Positions 7,453 through 17,071 of a stretch of DNA of 64,000 nt are shown here, in pieces. A program made the position numbers and the translations under genes. How positions within the stretch are numbered: the first letter of the stretch is position 1; each line of letters starts with the position of its first letter. This DNA comes from G963677485 sp964519405 (GTDB lineage: Bacteria > Armatimonadota > HRBIN16). Below the pieces are notes generated by a model. That model did not search any database. It saw only the letters and a program-made list of their open reading frames with translations, and was not told the DNA's origin. The stretch spans positions 1 through 64,000 of the forward strand of contig CAZFLA010000005.1 in NCBI GenBank assembly GCA_964519405.1, in the 5' to 3' direction.

Positions 7453-9792
7453 ATGATCCATGCAAGACCGATACTGCTTGCCTCATACGCGGCGCTGCTG
7501 CTGGCGGCAGCAACCAACTCCTCATTGGCCGCAGAAGACATCGCCAAGATGGGCTTCCCTAAGCCTAATGGTGTGGTGACACGCAATGGCATGCCAACCG
7601 ACTTGGGCTCAGGAACGAGCTACTATGTGAGTGCCTCTCAAGGCAATGACGGTAATGATGGCTTAAGTGCCAAATCGGCGTTTAGAACGGTGCTGCCGGT
7701 GAACAAGCTGAGCTTGAAACCAGGTGACAACGTGCTGTTCCGCCGCGGCGATGTGTTCATCAATGCTCATCTGGCGCCAAGCGGCAGCGGAGAAGCGCGA
7801 TCTGGTCAGTGGATTACGGTTGATGCATATGGCGATGGCCCAAACCCATTATTCAAGGATGGCGGTAAAGACCGGCCGGCCATCTCGCTGTCGCGGCCAC
7901 AGACACGCTCAGGTTATCGCTTACGCAGTATTGATGTCGATGGATACAATCTGGGCATCTCGAGCTTCAAGAACTCGCTGGAGGACGCATTCGATGGGCT
8001 GCAGATAGCAAACTGTAATTTCTCAAACATCACGATCAACGCCTTGTTTGATGTGGATAAAAGAAACGCCGAAGGTGCTCCGCTGGCTTGGGGTATGTGG
8101 CTGCGTTTTGCTAACCATGTGGACATCCGCAACGTCACGACCAACAACTGCGACTCGCCCGCCGAGATTGTGGGCAGCATGGTGAACATCGAAAACTTCC
8201 AAGCCTATAACTCCGCCATTCAAGGCTTGATGTTATATAGCTGTGAAACATACGCTGATTTCAACAAGATAGACGGCCGCATCACGGTGAAGAACTCGAA
8301 GTTCATCAATACCGGCCGGCGTAGTTTTGTGCCGGGATCATGCGGCATACTGGTGCAGAACACCAAGAACTGTTTGATACAGAACTGCGAAGTGGCCTAT
8401 ACCACCAACGGCGGGCAAGCCTACGATGCTTGCGGTATCGACTGGGAGGAAAACAACACCGACTGTGTGATTGACCAGTGCTATGTTCACGATAATGATG
8501 GTCCATTTCTGCTGCATAATGACGGCTCTGGGCATTCGTCGGGAAACATCATCAGCAACAGTCTGTCTATCAACAATGGACGCCGTGATATCACAGCGCA
8601 GTCTACTTTCATCGTCAACTCAGATCGCAAGGTTGAACACCCGCGTATCACTGTCAGCAACTGCATAGATGTCGGTCAACCCGGCACCGTACCATATTTC
8701 TATTTCACAGAGACCGGCAGTAAAGTGATGATAAACCACTTACCGTCAGACAGGATCGATGCTCAAGGATTTATATCGACCACTGCTGATATTGGAGCCA
8801 CCTTCGACGACAGTGATTTATCGGATTTTACGAAGAGTGTCGGCACCTCAGTTGCAGACAGCCACCTGAAGTTGCTGCCAGGTGCGGCCGTGACAAGCAG
8901 ATACAGCGGAACGAAATATATTGTGAACTTCTATATCAAAGGTCAAACCGATGTGCTGTTTTACACTGCAAACCGCAGTGGGTATGTATGGCGATTTGCC
9001 AGTGGTGGGTTGACTGCCATGAAGCGGCAGAACACAAAAGATACAGTTATTAAACGGGTAGACTTACCTGACTTCGACGTGCACATGTGGCATCGCATAC
9101 GCATTGAACCCGATGGCGACATGCTCAAAACATACATGGATGAACAACTGGTGGATACCGTAGTCGACGCAAGCTATCGTTCGGGAACCATGGGCTTCAA
9201 AGCGATCGGTACGGTGTGGGTTGATGAGTTGATGGTTTACCGGTATGAATCCAAACCGCGGCCCATTTCTGAGGTCAGCTATAACCAGATAGCCGCTGGG
9301 GGTGACATGAGGTTTTCCGGCGACTGGAATAAGCTGGAGCAAAGCTGGACCGCCAGCAATGGCATCGGCGATTACCAATATAAGGCCTATTCTGTGGGTT
9401 ATGCGGAGATCATCGGAGCAAATGCGTATATCGAAAGGAAGGACATCGATGTCGATGTCACTGGCGGATATAATACGCTGAGTGTCACCATGAGAAATAG
9501 CACAACAGATGCTAAACTCACCGTGGAGTTCTCCACTGACGGCGGGGTAACGTGGCACGCGAAGTCGGTGAAAATCCGCGCGATGAGCCGTGATAGTTAC
9601 CCGTTTAACATCATGACACCATGGTGGAAGAGTTACGCAATAGATATGTCAGATCAGCCTGCCTGGAAGGGCAGAATCAACGGCTTACGGCTGCGGTTTG
9701 GCGCTGTAAAGGGCAGTGTGGGCGTTAGCCGTGTTGTTATATCAAAAGACGTGATGAGTGGTGACAGCCCAAGTCATCAAGGAAGCAGATAG
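7453..9792 (+). CDS. Secreted right-handed parallel beta-helix protein with C-terminal beta-sandwich domains
   Basis: Predicted exported polysaccharide-binding or polysaccharide-cleaving protein of the pectin-lyase-fold superfamily. The ATG at 7453 (GAGGG 9 nt upstream) gives a clear signal peptide, MIHARPILLASYAALLLAAA..SSLAA. An upstream in-frame start at 7384 would put the operator-like palindrome inside the gene and is rejected. The sequence YYVSASQGNDGNDGLSAKSAFRT is the usual beginning of secreted beta-helix proteins. Repeated N/I/C-rich strands (for example ITVKNSKFINTGR, NCLIQNCEVAYT) form the helix up to about residue 440. A DUF1080/LamG-like sandwich follows (MWHRIRIEPDGDMLKTYMD), then a final sandwich domain (VEFSTDGGVTWHAKSV). 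The alpha-mannosidase gene begins 1 nt after its stop, so both probably attack the same glycan. No catalytic residues can be assigned. Confidence 0.85.
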   Translation: MIHARPILLASYAALLLAAATNSSLAAEDIAKMGFPKPNGVVTRNGMPTDLGSGTSYYVSASQGNDGNDGLSAKSAFRTVLPVNKLSLKPGDNVLFRRGDVFINAHLAPSGSGEARSGQWITVDAYGDGPNPLFKDGGKDRPAISLSRPQTRSGYRLRSIDVDGYNLGISSFKNSLEDAFDGLQIANCNFSNITINALFDVDKRNAEGAPLAWGMWLRFANHVDIRNVTTNNCDSPAEIVGSMVNIENFQAYNSAIQGLMLYSCETYADFNKIDGRITVKNSKFINTGRRSFVPGSCGILVQNTKNCLIQNCEVAYTTNGGQAYDACGIDWEENNTDCVIDQCYVHDNDGPFLLHNDGSGHSSGNIISNSLSINNGRRDITAQSTFIVNSDRKVEHPRITVSNCIDVGQPGTVPYFYFTETGSKVMINHLPSDRIDAQGFISTTADIGATFDDSDLSDFTKSVGTSVADSHLKLLPGAAVTSRYSGTKYIVNFYIKGQTDVLFYTANRSGYVWRFASGGLTAMKRQNTKDTVIKRVDLPDFDVHMWHRIRIEPDGDMLKTYMDEQLVDTVVDASYRSGTMGFKAIGTVWVDELMVYRYESKPRPISEVSYNQIAAGGDMRFSGDWNKLEQSWTASNGIGDYQYKAYSVGYAEIIGANAYIERKDIDVDVTGGYNTLSVTMRNSTTDAKLTVEFSTDGGVTWHAKSVKIRAMSRDSYPFNIMTPWWKSYAIDMSDQPAWKGRINGLRLRFGAVKGSVGVSRVVISKDVMSGDSPSHQGSR

Positions 9793-9793
9793 C

Positions 9794-12700
9794 ATGTTAA
9801 AACATCCTGGAATTTCATACGAGTATATCCAACAGTTTACGGCTTCGCTTAAGGATCTGCGTTATCGTGAGACCATACCGGTGTCGATGCGTGTGACCTC
9901 ACCGAAAGGGCATGTATCATACGAAGAGGCGATGAAAGGCCCATTCCGCGAAGTGCACGAAGGCGAAGTGTTTTCAGATATGTGGAGCCACCACTGGTTT
10001 CAGATTGAAGCACAGATCCCTGAGAGTTGGGATGGCGACGAGTTAGCGCTCATCTTCGAGAATGACGCCGAGGCGTTGATCTGGCAAGATGGTGCTGTTG
10101 TTCAAAGTATCGTCAACTCGTCGTGGCCTGGCGCATCAGATAATATCAGGCCATTCTGCATGATTACTCATCATGCAAACGGCGGGCAAACCGTCAAGCT
10201 CGTAGCAGAGATGGCATGCTGTGCCTACTGGGGATATCTCACCCAGCCGTTTGTGGGATCGCAAGAAGTGCGCGAGTTCAAACTGCATCGCGTTCGACTT
10301 GTTAGGTTTGATCGGCAGGCTTGGGACCTCACGCTGCGTTTAGAGCTGCTGATTAATCTTTACAAGTCACTGCCAGGGGGCAGCTCACAGCAAGCAGCCG
10401 CATTGTCGGCGGCATACGAAATGGTGCAGTGCTGCAATCCGAACGATCGATCGACCTGGGCAGAAGCTATTGCGGCTGGTGATCGGTACTTCAATACGAA
10501 ACAGCCAGGGCACCCATTTAAGGTCTCTGCAGTTGGCGATGCGCATATCGACACCGCCTGGTTGTGGCCTGTTGATGAAACCAAACGCAAGTGCGCGGGT
10601 GGTTTCGCGGCAGTGACCCGTCAGATGGACGACTATCCTGAGTTCAAGTATTCCTGCTCGCAGGCGCTTCAGTTCAAGTGGATGCGCGACCTGTATCCCA
10701 CTGTCTGGCGGCAGATCCAGAAGCGTGTGAAGGAGGGACGCTTTATACCGATCGGCGGATCGTGGATAGAACCCGACTGCAACCTGCCTTCCGGCGAGTC
10801 GCTGGCGCGGCAGTTCCTGTGGGGGCAGCGGTTCTTCCGCCAGGAGTTTGGCATCACATGTAAGGAGTTCTGGCAGCCAGATGTGTTTGGTTATCCTGCG
10901 GGGTTACCGCAGATATTGCAGCTTTCGGGTATCAGCAACTTCTACACCACTAAGCTGTGGGGTAATCAGTTCAATCGTCCGGTAAATACCACCTTCATGT
11001 GGGAAGGTATCGACGGCACCCAGGTGTTCACACACCTCCCGCCAGGCGGCTTCATTTTTGAGCCGGAATCCGTGATGAGCATCATGAATAACTACCTCGA
11101 TCACGACCGCGGTCACGAAACGCTGATGACCTTCGGCTATGGTGATGCGGGCGGCGCTCCGACAGCTCAGATGCTCAATCGCTATCGACTGATTAAAGAC
11201 CTGCCGGGATTGCCGGACATCGAAATTCGATCGGTCCCCGAATTCTTTGAGCGCTGCAAGGCCGACATCAAAGACCCGGCGGTGTGGGTTGGTGAACTCT
11301 ATTTTGAGGAGCACCGCGGCACTTTGACATCCCATGCGGATGTGAAGCGCGACAATCGACGCAGCGAAGAGCTGCTGCACGATTTGGAGTTCCTGTCTTC
11401 CGTTCTGTATGCCGCCAAGCGGGGATGCTACCCTCAGCAACAGATTAATGACCTCTGGGAGACCGTGCTGATAGACCAGTTCCACGACATTCTGCCGGGA
11501 TCATCAATTCCTGAAGTGTATGAGCTGACCAGAAAGCAGTATCTGCAAATCGCACAGGACGGCTGCGCATTACGCAGCAAACTCATTTCTGAGCTGACTG
11601 ATGTGCCTGCCAATTCGGCAAACGCTGTGGAACCCAGCGAGGAGCGTCCGTTTGTTCCGACAGCTGCGGCTGTGGTGACGGCAGATCAGCCGAATCTGAT
11701 GGTGATCAACACATTGGCATTTGATCGCTCTGGTGTTGTAGATACCACTGCCGGTCCTGCCTATGTGCAGGTTCCATCGATGGGATATGCAATATCAAAG
11801 CCAGTTATCGAGCTTGATGACCGTGTTACAGTCAAGATGGCGGACGGTTACTGTGAGTTGGAAAATGACCAAGCCAAAGTGGTTGTGGATGATCTAGCAC
11901 GCATCACCAGCTTCTATGACAAGCGGAACGATAGAGAGCTCATTAAGCCGGGCGCTTTCGGCAACCAGATGGCGATGTTTGAGGACCATCCCCGCGCCTA
12001 CGACGCGTGGAATCTAGACATCTATCATCTCGACAGCCGCAGCGAGGCTGGTGTGCCTGTATCCATGACGGTGATAGAGCAGGGTGGCCTGCGGGGCAGC
12101 GTGCGGATCGAGACAGCGTTAAGTGATGCATCTGTCATGACGCAAGTGATATCGCTTGATGCCAAGTCTTGCCGTCTCGACTTCAATACCTCAGTGGACT
12201 GGCACGAAGCCAACAAGATGCTGAAGGTGGAGTTCCCGCTGGATGTCCACTCGGATTATGCGACGTATGAAGTGCAATACGGCCACCTGCGCAGGCCGAC
12301 CCACTACAACACATCATGGGATTGGGCTCGTTTTGAGGTGCCTGCCCAGAAGTGGACAGATATCTCGGAGCCGACATTCGGCGTGGCTTTGCTAAACGAC
12401 AGCAAATACGGTCACTCGTGTCATGCTGGCATGCTGACGATGTCACTGCTGCGCTCACCAAAGTGGCCTGATCCACAAGCAGACATGTGCAAACACTGGT
12501 TCCGGTATGCGTTGTATCCGCATGCTGGCGGACCTCAGACAGGCGGTGTGGTTCGCGAAGCGATGTGCTTCAACCAGCCGTTAACGGCCACGGCGTGTTC
12601 TGCTGCTGAGACCACAGCGAGCTACTTCAAAATCAGCAACTCTACCATCGTGCTTGATACGGTGAAAAAAGCAGAAGATAGTGATGACTTGGTTATTCGG

Positions 12701-12874
12701 CTTTACGAATCCAGCGGAGCCAAGCAGAAAGGCACACTCACCAGCTCACTGCCGATCACGGCCGCAAACGAGGTGAACATCCTGGAAGACAATACAGGCG
12801 GTGAGGTATGGCATAACGGTCTATATCTTAATCTGCGCCCATTCCAGATTATCAGCTACCGACTGAAACTGTAA
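9794..12874 (+). CDS. Alpha-mannosidase, glycoside hydrolase family 38
   Basis: Retaining, zinc-dependent hydrolysis of alpha-mannosides. The start at ATG 9794 has AAGGAAG 8 nt upstream and directly follows the previous stop; it gives 1026 residues, normal for bacterial GH38. Motifs are in the expected order: GDAHIDTAWLW (zinc ligands H251 and D253), WQPDVFGYPAGLPQIL (nucleophile and zinc ligand D363), FGYGDAGGAPT, and DQFHDILPGSSIPEVY (zinc ligand H564). The C-terminal half has the long beta-sandwich domain. No signal peptide is present, so it is probably cytosolic and acts on imported mannosides, while the preceding beta-helix protein is exported. The gene ends the cluster at a strong bidirectional terminator. 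Confidence 0.95.
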   Translation: MLKHPGISYEYIQQFTASLKDLRYRETIPVSMRVTSPKGHVSYEEAMKGPFREVHEGEVFSDMWSHHWFQIEAQIPESWDGDELALIFENDAEALIWQDGAVVQSIVNSSWPGASDNIRPFCMITHHANGGQTVKLVAEMACCAYWGYLTQPFVGSQEVREFKLHRVRLVRFDRQAWDLTLRLELLINLYKSLPGGSSQQAAALSAAYEMVQCCNPNDRSTWAEAIAAGDRYFNTKQPGHPFKVSAVGDAHIDTAWLWPVDETKRKCAGGFAAVTRQMDDYPEFKYSCSQALQFKWMRDLYPTVWRQIQKRVKEGRFIPIGGSWIEPDCNLPSGESLARQFLWGQRFFRQEFGITCKEFWQPDVFGYPAGLPQILQLSGISNFYTTKLWGNQFNRPVNTTFMWEGIDGTQVFTHLPPGGFIFEPESVMSIMNNYLDHDRGHETLMTFGYGDAGGAPTAQMLNRYRLIKDLPGLPDIEIRSVPEFFERCKADIKDPAVWVGELYFEEHRGTLTSHADVKRDNRRSEELLHDLEFLSSVLYAAKRGCYPQQQINDLWETVLIDQFHDILPGSSIPEVYELTRKQYLQIAQDGCALRSKLISELTDVPANSANAVEPSEERPFVPTAAAVVTADQPNLMVINTLAFDRSGVVDTTAGPAYVQVPSMGYAISKPVIELDDRVTVKMADGYCELENDQAKVVVDDLARITSFYDKRNDRELIKPGAFGNQMAMFEDHPRAYDAWNLDIYHLDSRSEAGVPVSMTVIEQGGLRGSVRIETALSDASVMTQVISLDAKSCRLDFNTSVDWHEANKMLKVEFPLDVHSDYATYEVQYGHLRRPTHYNTSWDWARFEVPAQKWTDISEPTFGVALLNDSKYGHSCHAGMLTMSLLRSPKWPDPQADMCKHWFRYALYPHAGGPQTGGVVREAMCFNQPLTATACSAAETTASYFKISNSTIVLDTVKKAEDSDDLVIRLYESSGAKQKGTLTSSLPITAANEVNILEDNTGGEVWHNGLYLNLRPFQIISYRLKL

Positions 12875-12891
12875 AACCTCTGATCCTCAGA

Positions 12892-12929
12892 ATACACAAT
12901 GGGCGGGGAAAACCCCGCCCATTGTGTAT
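12892..12929. terminator. Bidirectional terminator hairpin
   Basis: Perfect 17-bp stem (left arm starts ATACACAATGGGCGGGG) with an AAAA loop, between the convergent alpha-mannosidase and 12939 genes. It is the strongest simple hairpin seen in the window. No long T-tract follows on either strand. Confidence 0.8.
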
Positions 12930-12938
12930 CATCGGAAT

Positions 12939-13394
12939 CTACTTAACTTCCAGCATAACAGGAGCGGTGTAGTTTTCAGGCAAGGTGTCAACCTGGTACT
13001 CACGGCTGAGGTTCGGGTAATCGCTGAACAGGCTGAGTTTAGCCGCAACAGTCGCTTTTGCTTTGCTGTTCTTGATTGCCGGCACTTGTTTACCGTTCAA
13101 AATGCCCCATCGAAGCACACGGATGATCGCTCCGGGTTTCACACCGTCGATTTTTCCACCCTTTACGGTCTTGACCTTCCACTCCTGTGCGATGAGCACA
13201 TTGAGGTAAGGCTTCACGCGGGCGGGATCGGGCACAGGGGTGACTGCAGTAATTGTGGCGGTGACGGAAACGGCTGTTTTAGCTGCCTTCTTCGGGGCAA
13301 CAGGCGGCGCGGTGATCTGCTGTGTGTATACCACAGCGGTCACACCTAGTAAAAGAGCCGCGGTCACTGCGAAACGGGTCCATCGAGATATCAT
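12939..13394 (-). CDS. Hypothetical exported protein
   Basis: No family recognised. The start at 13394 (MISRWTRF) is preceded by GGGAGG on the minus strand. It gives a short basic N-terminus and a hydrophobic stretch (FAVTAALLLGVTAVVY), so the protein is exported or anchored. An Ala/Pro/Lys/Thr-rich linker (residues about 25-50) leads to a soluble domain of about 100 residues, with an IIRVLRWGILNGKQVPA strand pair that could be a small beta-barrel. The product is 151 residues. It lies downstream of the 13408 esterase-like gene with 13 nt between them, so it is probably translated from the same message. An extracytoplasmic accessory to that enzyme is possible but unproven. Confidence 0.7.
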   Translation of the reverse strand: MISRWTRFAVTAALLLGVTAVVYTQQITAPPVAPKKAAKTAVSVTATITAVTPVPDPARVKPYLNVLIAQEWKVKTVKGGKIDGVKPGAIIRVLRWGILNGKQVPAIKNSKAKATVAAKLSLFSDYPNLSREYQVDTLPENYTAPVMLEVK

Positions 13395-13407
13395 GTAAAA
13401 CCTCCCT

Positions 13408-15117
13408 TTATTGCCACTTAACGGCATCTACGCCCAATTTGATGTTGGGACGAGTTCTAAAATCAAACACTAGGAACCGGAATGTCGATAGGTTCGGAAT
13501 GGCGCTGATGGGTATTTTGTATTCCTTCCATTCCGTGCTAAAGTTCGAGCCCCTAGGGACGAGTGTGTAGGGCGTCGTGTCGTAGAATTCACGATCAGCC
13601 GCAAAATAGACATTAACGGGGCCGGGCTTACCATCACCTTTCAGCATCATACTGATCTCGGTGGGGTTCTTCCACAACTGCGTTTCAAAGTTGAAAAGCT
13701 GTATGGTATTGTCAACGAACGGCGTTACTATGAAGGCCTTCTTACCCTCTGGCGCATCGTCCACAAGCTCAACACTACCTTGTTCGCTAATATAGATGTC
13801 GTCGCCGCTTTCCGCGTTAATCAGCATCTTAGGATACAGCGAATATGCTGCTGATATCCCCAGTGACGATGGTTTAACCATCTGCGGGGTGTTTGCCGAG
13901 GTGCCTACATCCTTAGTTTGTATTTGGCCAAACACCATGATGTAGAGATTGGGGTCATAACATGGCAGGTTGGCCTTATAGCTGCCATCTGATTGTTTTA
14001 CTGCAGGAATGCGATGCCACACACTTGCCTCAAGTTTAGACAGTGTTGCGTAAGCATAGTAAACATCGATATATTGAGGCTGTTCTGACGCCGTAAAGTT
14101 AAACTGATAAACTAACCGGCTGTTTACGGCAGATAGCTTACCTTCCGCCACAGTGGGAATAGGTGGAGCGTTGTATAGGGTGTGGAAAATCCACGGATTA
14201 TACCCTTCCAGCTCTTTTCTGCTAGTTTGAGCGTGCGCTCTGTTTGGCGCTATCGCTAGATACTTCACGCACCTGAGGTGCGAATACATATATATCAGCG
14301 AGTTGAACTTCGCCAGATAGTCATTTGCACATGCCTGGACATAGATCGGTGAAGAACCGTACTCGCAGTAAGCTGATGGTGAATACATGCGGAACTGCGC
14401 GAAGTTCGCTTTACCGACATAGTCAACCGTCACCTCGTCACCCTGTTTGCTAACAAGGAATCCGGTGCCGTGCCAGATCAGGAATGATTCCGGTCGATTC
14501 TCAATGGCATGAAGCAGCCCCACGGCTTGACCTGATAGTGAGTATCCCGAAACCATGACCTTATTAATGTCGCACTCGGGACGGGTACCGATATAGGTAA
14601 TGGAGCGGCGAAGTGCGACGACAAGGTGGTAAAACCAGCTGTTTTCTGGGTCTGCCGTGTAGAACTGCTTGAACGGAGGCCCGCCTAGCGTAACCATCTG
14701 CTTAGGGTCGGTCTTAGCATCTGTGCTGCATACCATTACTCCGCAGCGACCTGCTTGTGCCTCTTCTATCGGAGCGCGCACACCCTCGTTAATCACCGTG
14801 ACATGCACGGGGAGTTTTTTGGCACCCTTAGGATAGCAGAGATACATGAACACCCTGACACCAGGCCGGCCGGTAATGCGGATGGATTCGATGATCATCG
14901 GCTTCTTTGTACCGTCAACCGTCGGCAGCACCTGCTCTGTGCGTTTAATGACTTCAGGTGCTAACGGCGGCGCATCAATGCCCTTGATGTCGAAAATCCC
15001 GATGCGGTCATTCACGGGTTGCCTGGGGCTTAGCGTTTGCGCGTTTGCGCAGACACACATGATGGCTGCAGCTAAAGTCGCAAAGACTATGGTGCGGTAT
15101 CCGAAATATCTATTCAT
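13408..15117 (-). CDS. Secreted alpha/beta-hydrolase, acetyl-xylan-esterase-like
   Basis: Predicted extracytoplasmic esterase or deacetylase. The ATG at 15117 has GGAG 9 nt upstream and yields a signal peptide (MNRYFGYRTIVFATLAAAIMCVCANAQ is a basic-hydrophobic-small pattern ending in ANA-Q). A core alpha/beta-hydrolase domain follows, with the nucleophile elbow GYSLSGQ and flanking ECDINKVMVSGY, typical of multi-domain acetyl esterases. The candidate acid and histidine lie in VQACAND and NRAHAQTS. The C-terminal 150 residues (after about 430) resemble a carbohydrate-binding beta-sandwich (FNFETQLWKNPTEISMML), suggesting a polysaccharide substrate. Its start faces the divergent CPBP gene across 240 nt containing two palindromes. 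Confidence 0.75.
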   Translation of the reverse strand: MNRYFGYRTIVFATLAAAIMCVCANAQTLSPRQPVNDRIGIFDIKGIDAPPLAPEVIKRTEQVLPTVDGTKKPMIIESIRITGRPGVRVFMYLCYPKGAKKLPVHVTVINEGVRAPIEEAQAGRCGVMVCSTDAKTDPKQMVTLGGPPFKQFYTADPENSWFYHLVVALRRSITYIGTRPECDINKVMVSGYSLSGQAVGLLHAIENRPESFLIWHGTGFLVSKQGDEVTVDYVGKANFAQFRMYSPSAYCEYGSSPIYVQACANDYLAKFNSLIYMYSHLRCVKYLAIAPNRAHAQTSRKELEGYNPWIFHTLYNAPPIPTVAEGKLSAVNSRLVYQFNFTASEQPQYIDVYYAYATLSKLEASVWHRIPAVKQSDGSYKANLPCYDPNLYIMVFGQIQTKDVGTSANTPQMVKPSSLGISAAYSLYPKMLINAESGDDIYISEQGSVELVDDAPEGKKAFIVTPFVDNTIQLFNFETQLWKNPTEISMMLKGDGKPGPVNVYFAADREFYDTTPYTLVPRGSNFSTEWKEYKIPISAIPNLSTFRFLVFDFRTRPNIKLGVDAVKWQ

Positions 15118-15213
15118 AGAATGGCACTCCAAATGTGGCGTCCTGGCCAGTGTCTGAAGATAACCATGCTTAATCAGCACCGATGACCTTGAGGCAGCAT
15201 GATTATATACCTT

Positions 15214-15227
15214 AGTATAATTATACT
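15214..15227. promoter_or_regulatory. 14-bp palindrome with TATAAT on both strands
   Basis: AGTATAATTATACT is a perfect palindrome between divergent genes and contains a -10-like TATAAT on each strand. No convincing -35 element was found at 16-18 bp on either side, so its use as a bidirectional promoter is only suggested. Confidence 0.4.
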
Positions 15228-15312
15228 GATTTTACGGTAAATATTGATGTTGTCATATGCTGATATATCTGCCACATTTGTTTGACTGCGAGTGCGGTAA
15301 AATGATATCAAC

Positions 15313-15328
15313 GAATGACTGGTCATTC
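15313..15328. promoter_or_regulatory. TetR-type operator candidate upstream of the CPBP protease gene
   Basis: GAATGACTGGTCATTC is a perfect 7+2+7 dyad ending 29 nt before the ATG at 15358. The GAATGA-N4-TCATTC layout is like operators of TetR-family FadR repressors of Bacillus. No TetR gene is in the window, so the regulator is unknown. Confidence 0.45.
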
Positions 15329-15357
15329 TGACTGTCATATGGGAGATTTGTGAGTTC

Positions 15358-16212
15358 ATGCGGACTGTGTGGCTTGTCTATGGTCTGTTGACTATTATAT
15401 ATGTCTCGTTTATCTTGATCAATAATCGACGTTTACGTGACGGCAGATCGCCTATTCGTGCCTCAAAATGGAGTTTTAGTGATGCTTGGTTGATGTTTAC
15501 CGTGACAATGATATTTGCTTCGGTCAGCATGGTGTTTTTTTATGACCATACAGCAAGTACGCATCAAAAACTGGATTTTTGGCGAGTGGTTATGCCATCG
15601 TCGATTGGACAAGATATAGGCGCCATCTTCGTGACGATTTATGTTGTCTGCCGCCTTTATGGTATTCATGGGCGTGAATTGGGATATCAGTTTAATGGCC
15701 GCGAGTTGCTTCGCGGTTTGCTGATTGGGCTGCCAACTGGTATGGTTGTGACATGTTTTGCGATCACAGTATATGTCTCCCTTTATTTCATTCTTGGGCA
15801 GCACATGATGATGAAATTCGTTGAGTTTAACAATCAACTCAATCAATCAGGCCTCATTTTCCAGCAGATAAAAACAAATGCGCAAAGTGTTGCGTTTGTC
15901 ATCATGGCGTGTGTTGCAGCTCCGTTAGGAGAGGAATTCTTCTTTAGGGGATGGCTGTTTAATGCGGTGAAGTTCCGAAGCAATAATGTGATGTTGGCTT
16001 GTGTTGTATCGGGGGTGATATTTGCGTGCATTCACATAGCCCCGCTTAATGTCATCGTCATTATTCCGCTAGGAATGTGGCTTGCCTGGAACTACCACAA
16101 GTCGGGCAGCATCTGGAGGAATATCGGCATCCATGCCGCATATAATCTCCTCGTTGTGGCGGTCACATTGATCGCCAGATCTCTTGGTCACAATTTGGAC
16201 AAGGTTTTTTAA
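15358..16212 (+). CDS. CPBP family intramembrane glutamic endopeptidase
   Basis: Integral membrane protease of the CAAX-protease/bacteriocin-processing (Abi) family. All three family motifs are present: EEFFFR (E192, E193, R197), F-x3-H (F222, H226) and H-x3-N (H259, N263), so it is predicted to be active. About seven hydrophobic segments are spread over 284 residues. These proteins process or modify membrane substrates, and in some bacteria confer immunity to peptides; the target here is unknown. It is translationally coupled to the TPR membrane protein by a 1-nt TAATG overlap. The TetR-like dyad at 15313-15328 may control both genes. Confidence 0.88.
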   Translation: MRTVWLVYGLLTIIYVSFILINNRRLRDGRSPIRASKWSFSDAWLMFTVTMIFASVSMVFFYDHTASTHQKLDFWRVVMPSSIGQDIGAIFVTIYVVCRLYGIHGRELGYQFNGRELLRGLLIGLPTGMVVTCFAITVYVSLYFILGQHMMMKFVEFNNQLNQSGLIFQQIKTNAQSVAFVIMACVAAPLGEEFFFRGWLFNAVKFRSNNVMLACVVSGVIFACIHIAPLNVIVIIPLGMWLAWNYHKSGSIWRNIGIHAAYNLLVVAVTLIARSLGHNLDKVF

Positions 16213-17051
16213 TGCAAAAGAAGTATCGAATTGAAATAATCGCCATTTACCTAATATTGCTTATTTATGGCATCAGCGTTGTTTTCCGTTGGGGCTTTGT
16301 TGACCAGCTATATCAGAGCCAACTTGATAGGCAGCTTACTGCAGTATATGCACAGCATGGTGATGGCCAAAAACTGTATGAAACCACTGCAGATTGGCTG
16401 GGTGTTAAATCTGGTGACATTAAGCAACGGGTGGCCATAAGCGGTTTGGAGAAGCTAAGCGCTTACAACACGCTGAACCAGATAACCAGTGATCTGCTGG
16501 AAGCAAATAACCACAATATCAGCAAAGAGAACCGCATTATTTTGCTCACAGCACGAGGTACGTCATCGTTGTCGATTAAGCGATATAAAGAGGGTTTAAC
16601 TGACCTTGAGAATGCTTGGAGGCTTGGGCATGATGTGCGCGGCAACGCTTCGCTGCTGCAAAACAATCTGGCATATGCCTTAGTGCTGAACAATACCGAC
16701 TGGGATAGGGCAGAGGACTTAGCAGCGAGCTCATACAACGCAGACAATAACCCGGCAGCCGCAGATACACTGGGATGGATAGAGGTTCACCAAGGCAGTT
16801 TCGGGAATGGACTTCAATATATCTTGGAAGCGGTAGATTCCAATCCAGATTCGTATGACTGCCGTTATCACTCGGGCGTTGCATACTGGGCCTTGGGCAA
16901 CTATGCGAAAGCGGAATCGGAGCTGCAATTGGCTATGAAACTTTACAAAACTCAGCGCAAGACCGATAATGCCGACTTCAAGGCGATTCTGGAATTAGTG
17001 ACTGCGAAAGCACCATATCAACCGGAGCTGGTGTTTACGCCGCAGCAGTAG
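16212..17051 (+). CDS. Membrane-anchored TPR protein
   Basis: No specific function recognised. One N-terminal transmembrane helix (IIAIYLILLIYGISVVFRW) anchors a soluble region of about 240 residues. It contains tetratricopeptide-like helices, best seen in the last part: AADTLGWIEVHQGSFGNGLQYILEAVDSNPDSYDCRYHSGVAYWALGNYAKAESELQLAM is written here only as its landmarks ADTLGW, HQGSFGNGL, ALGNYAKAESEL. Its start overlaps the CPBP protease stop by one base, so the two are made in fixed proportion. It may be the protease's partner or substrate adaptor outside the membrane (inference). A repeat element and a terminator follow. Confidence 0.75.
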   Translation: MQKKYRIEIIAIYLILLIYGISVVFRWGFVDQLYQSQLDRQLTAVYAQHGDGQKLYETTADWLGVKSGDIKQRVAISGLEKLSAYNTLNQITSDLLEANNHNISKENRIILLTARGTSSLSIKRYKEGLTDLENAWRLGHDVRGNASLLQNNLAYALVLNNTDWDRAEDLAASSYNADNNPAAADTLGWIEVHQGSFGNGLQYILEAVDSNPDSYDCRYHSGVAYWALGNYAKAESELQLAMKLYKTQRKTDNADFKAILELVTAKAPYQPELVFTPQQ

Positions 17052-17071
17052 AACCCATCGCCATGGCTCGC

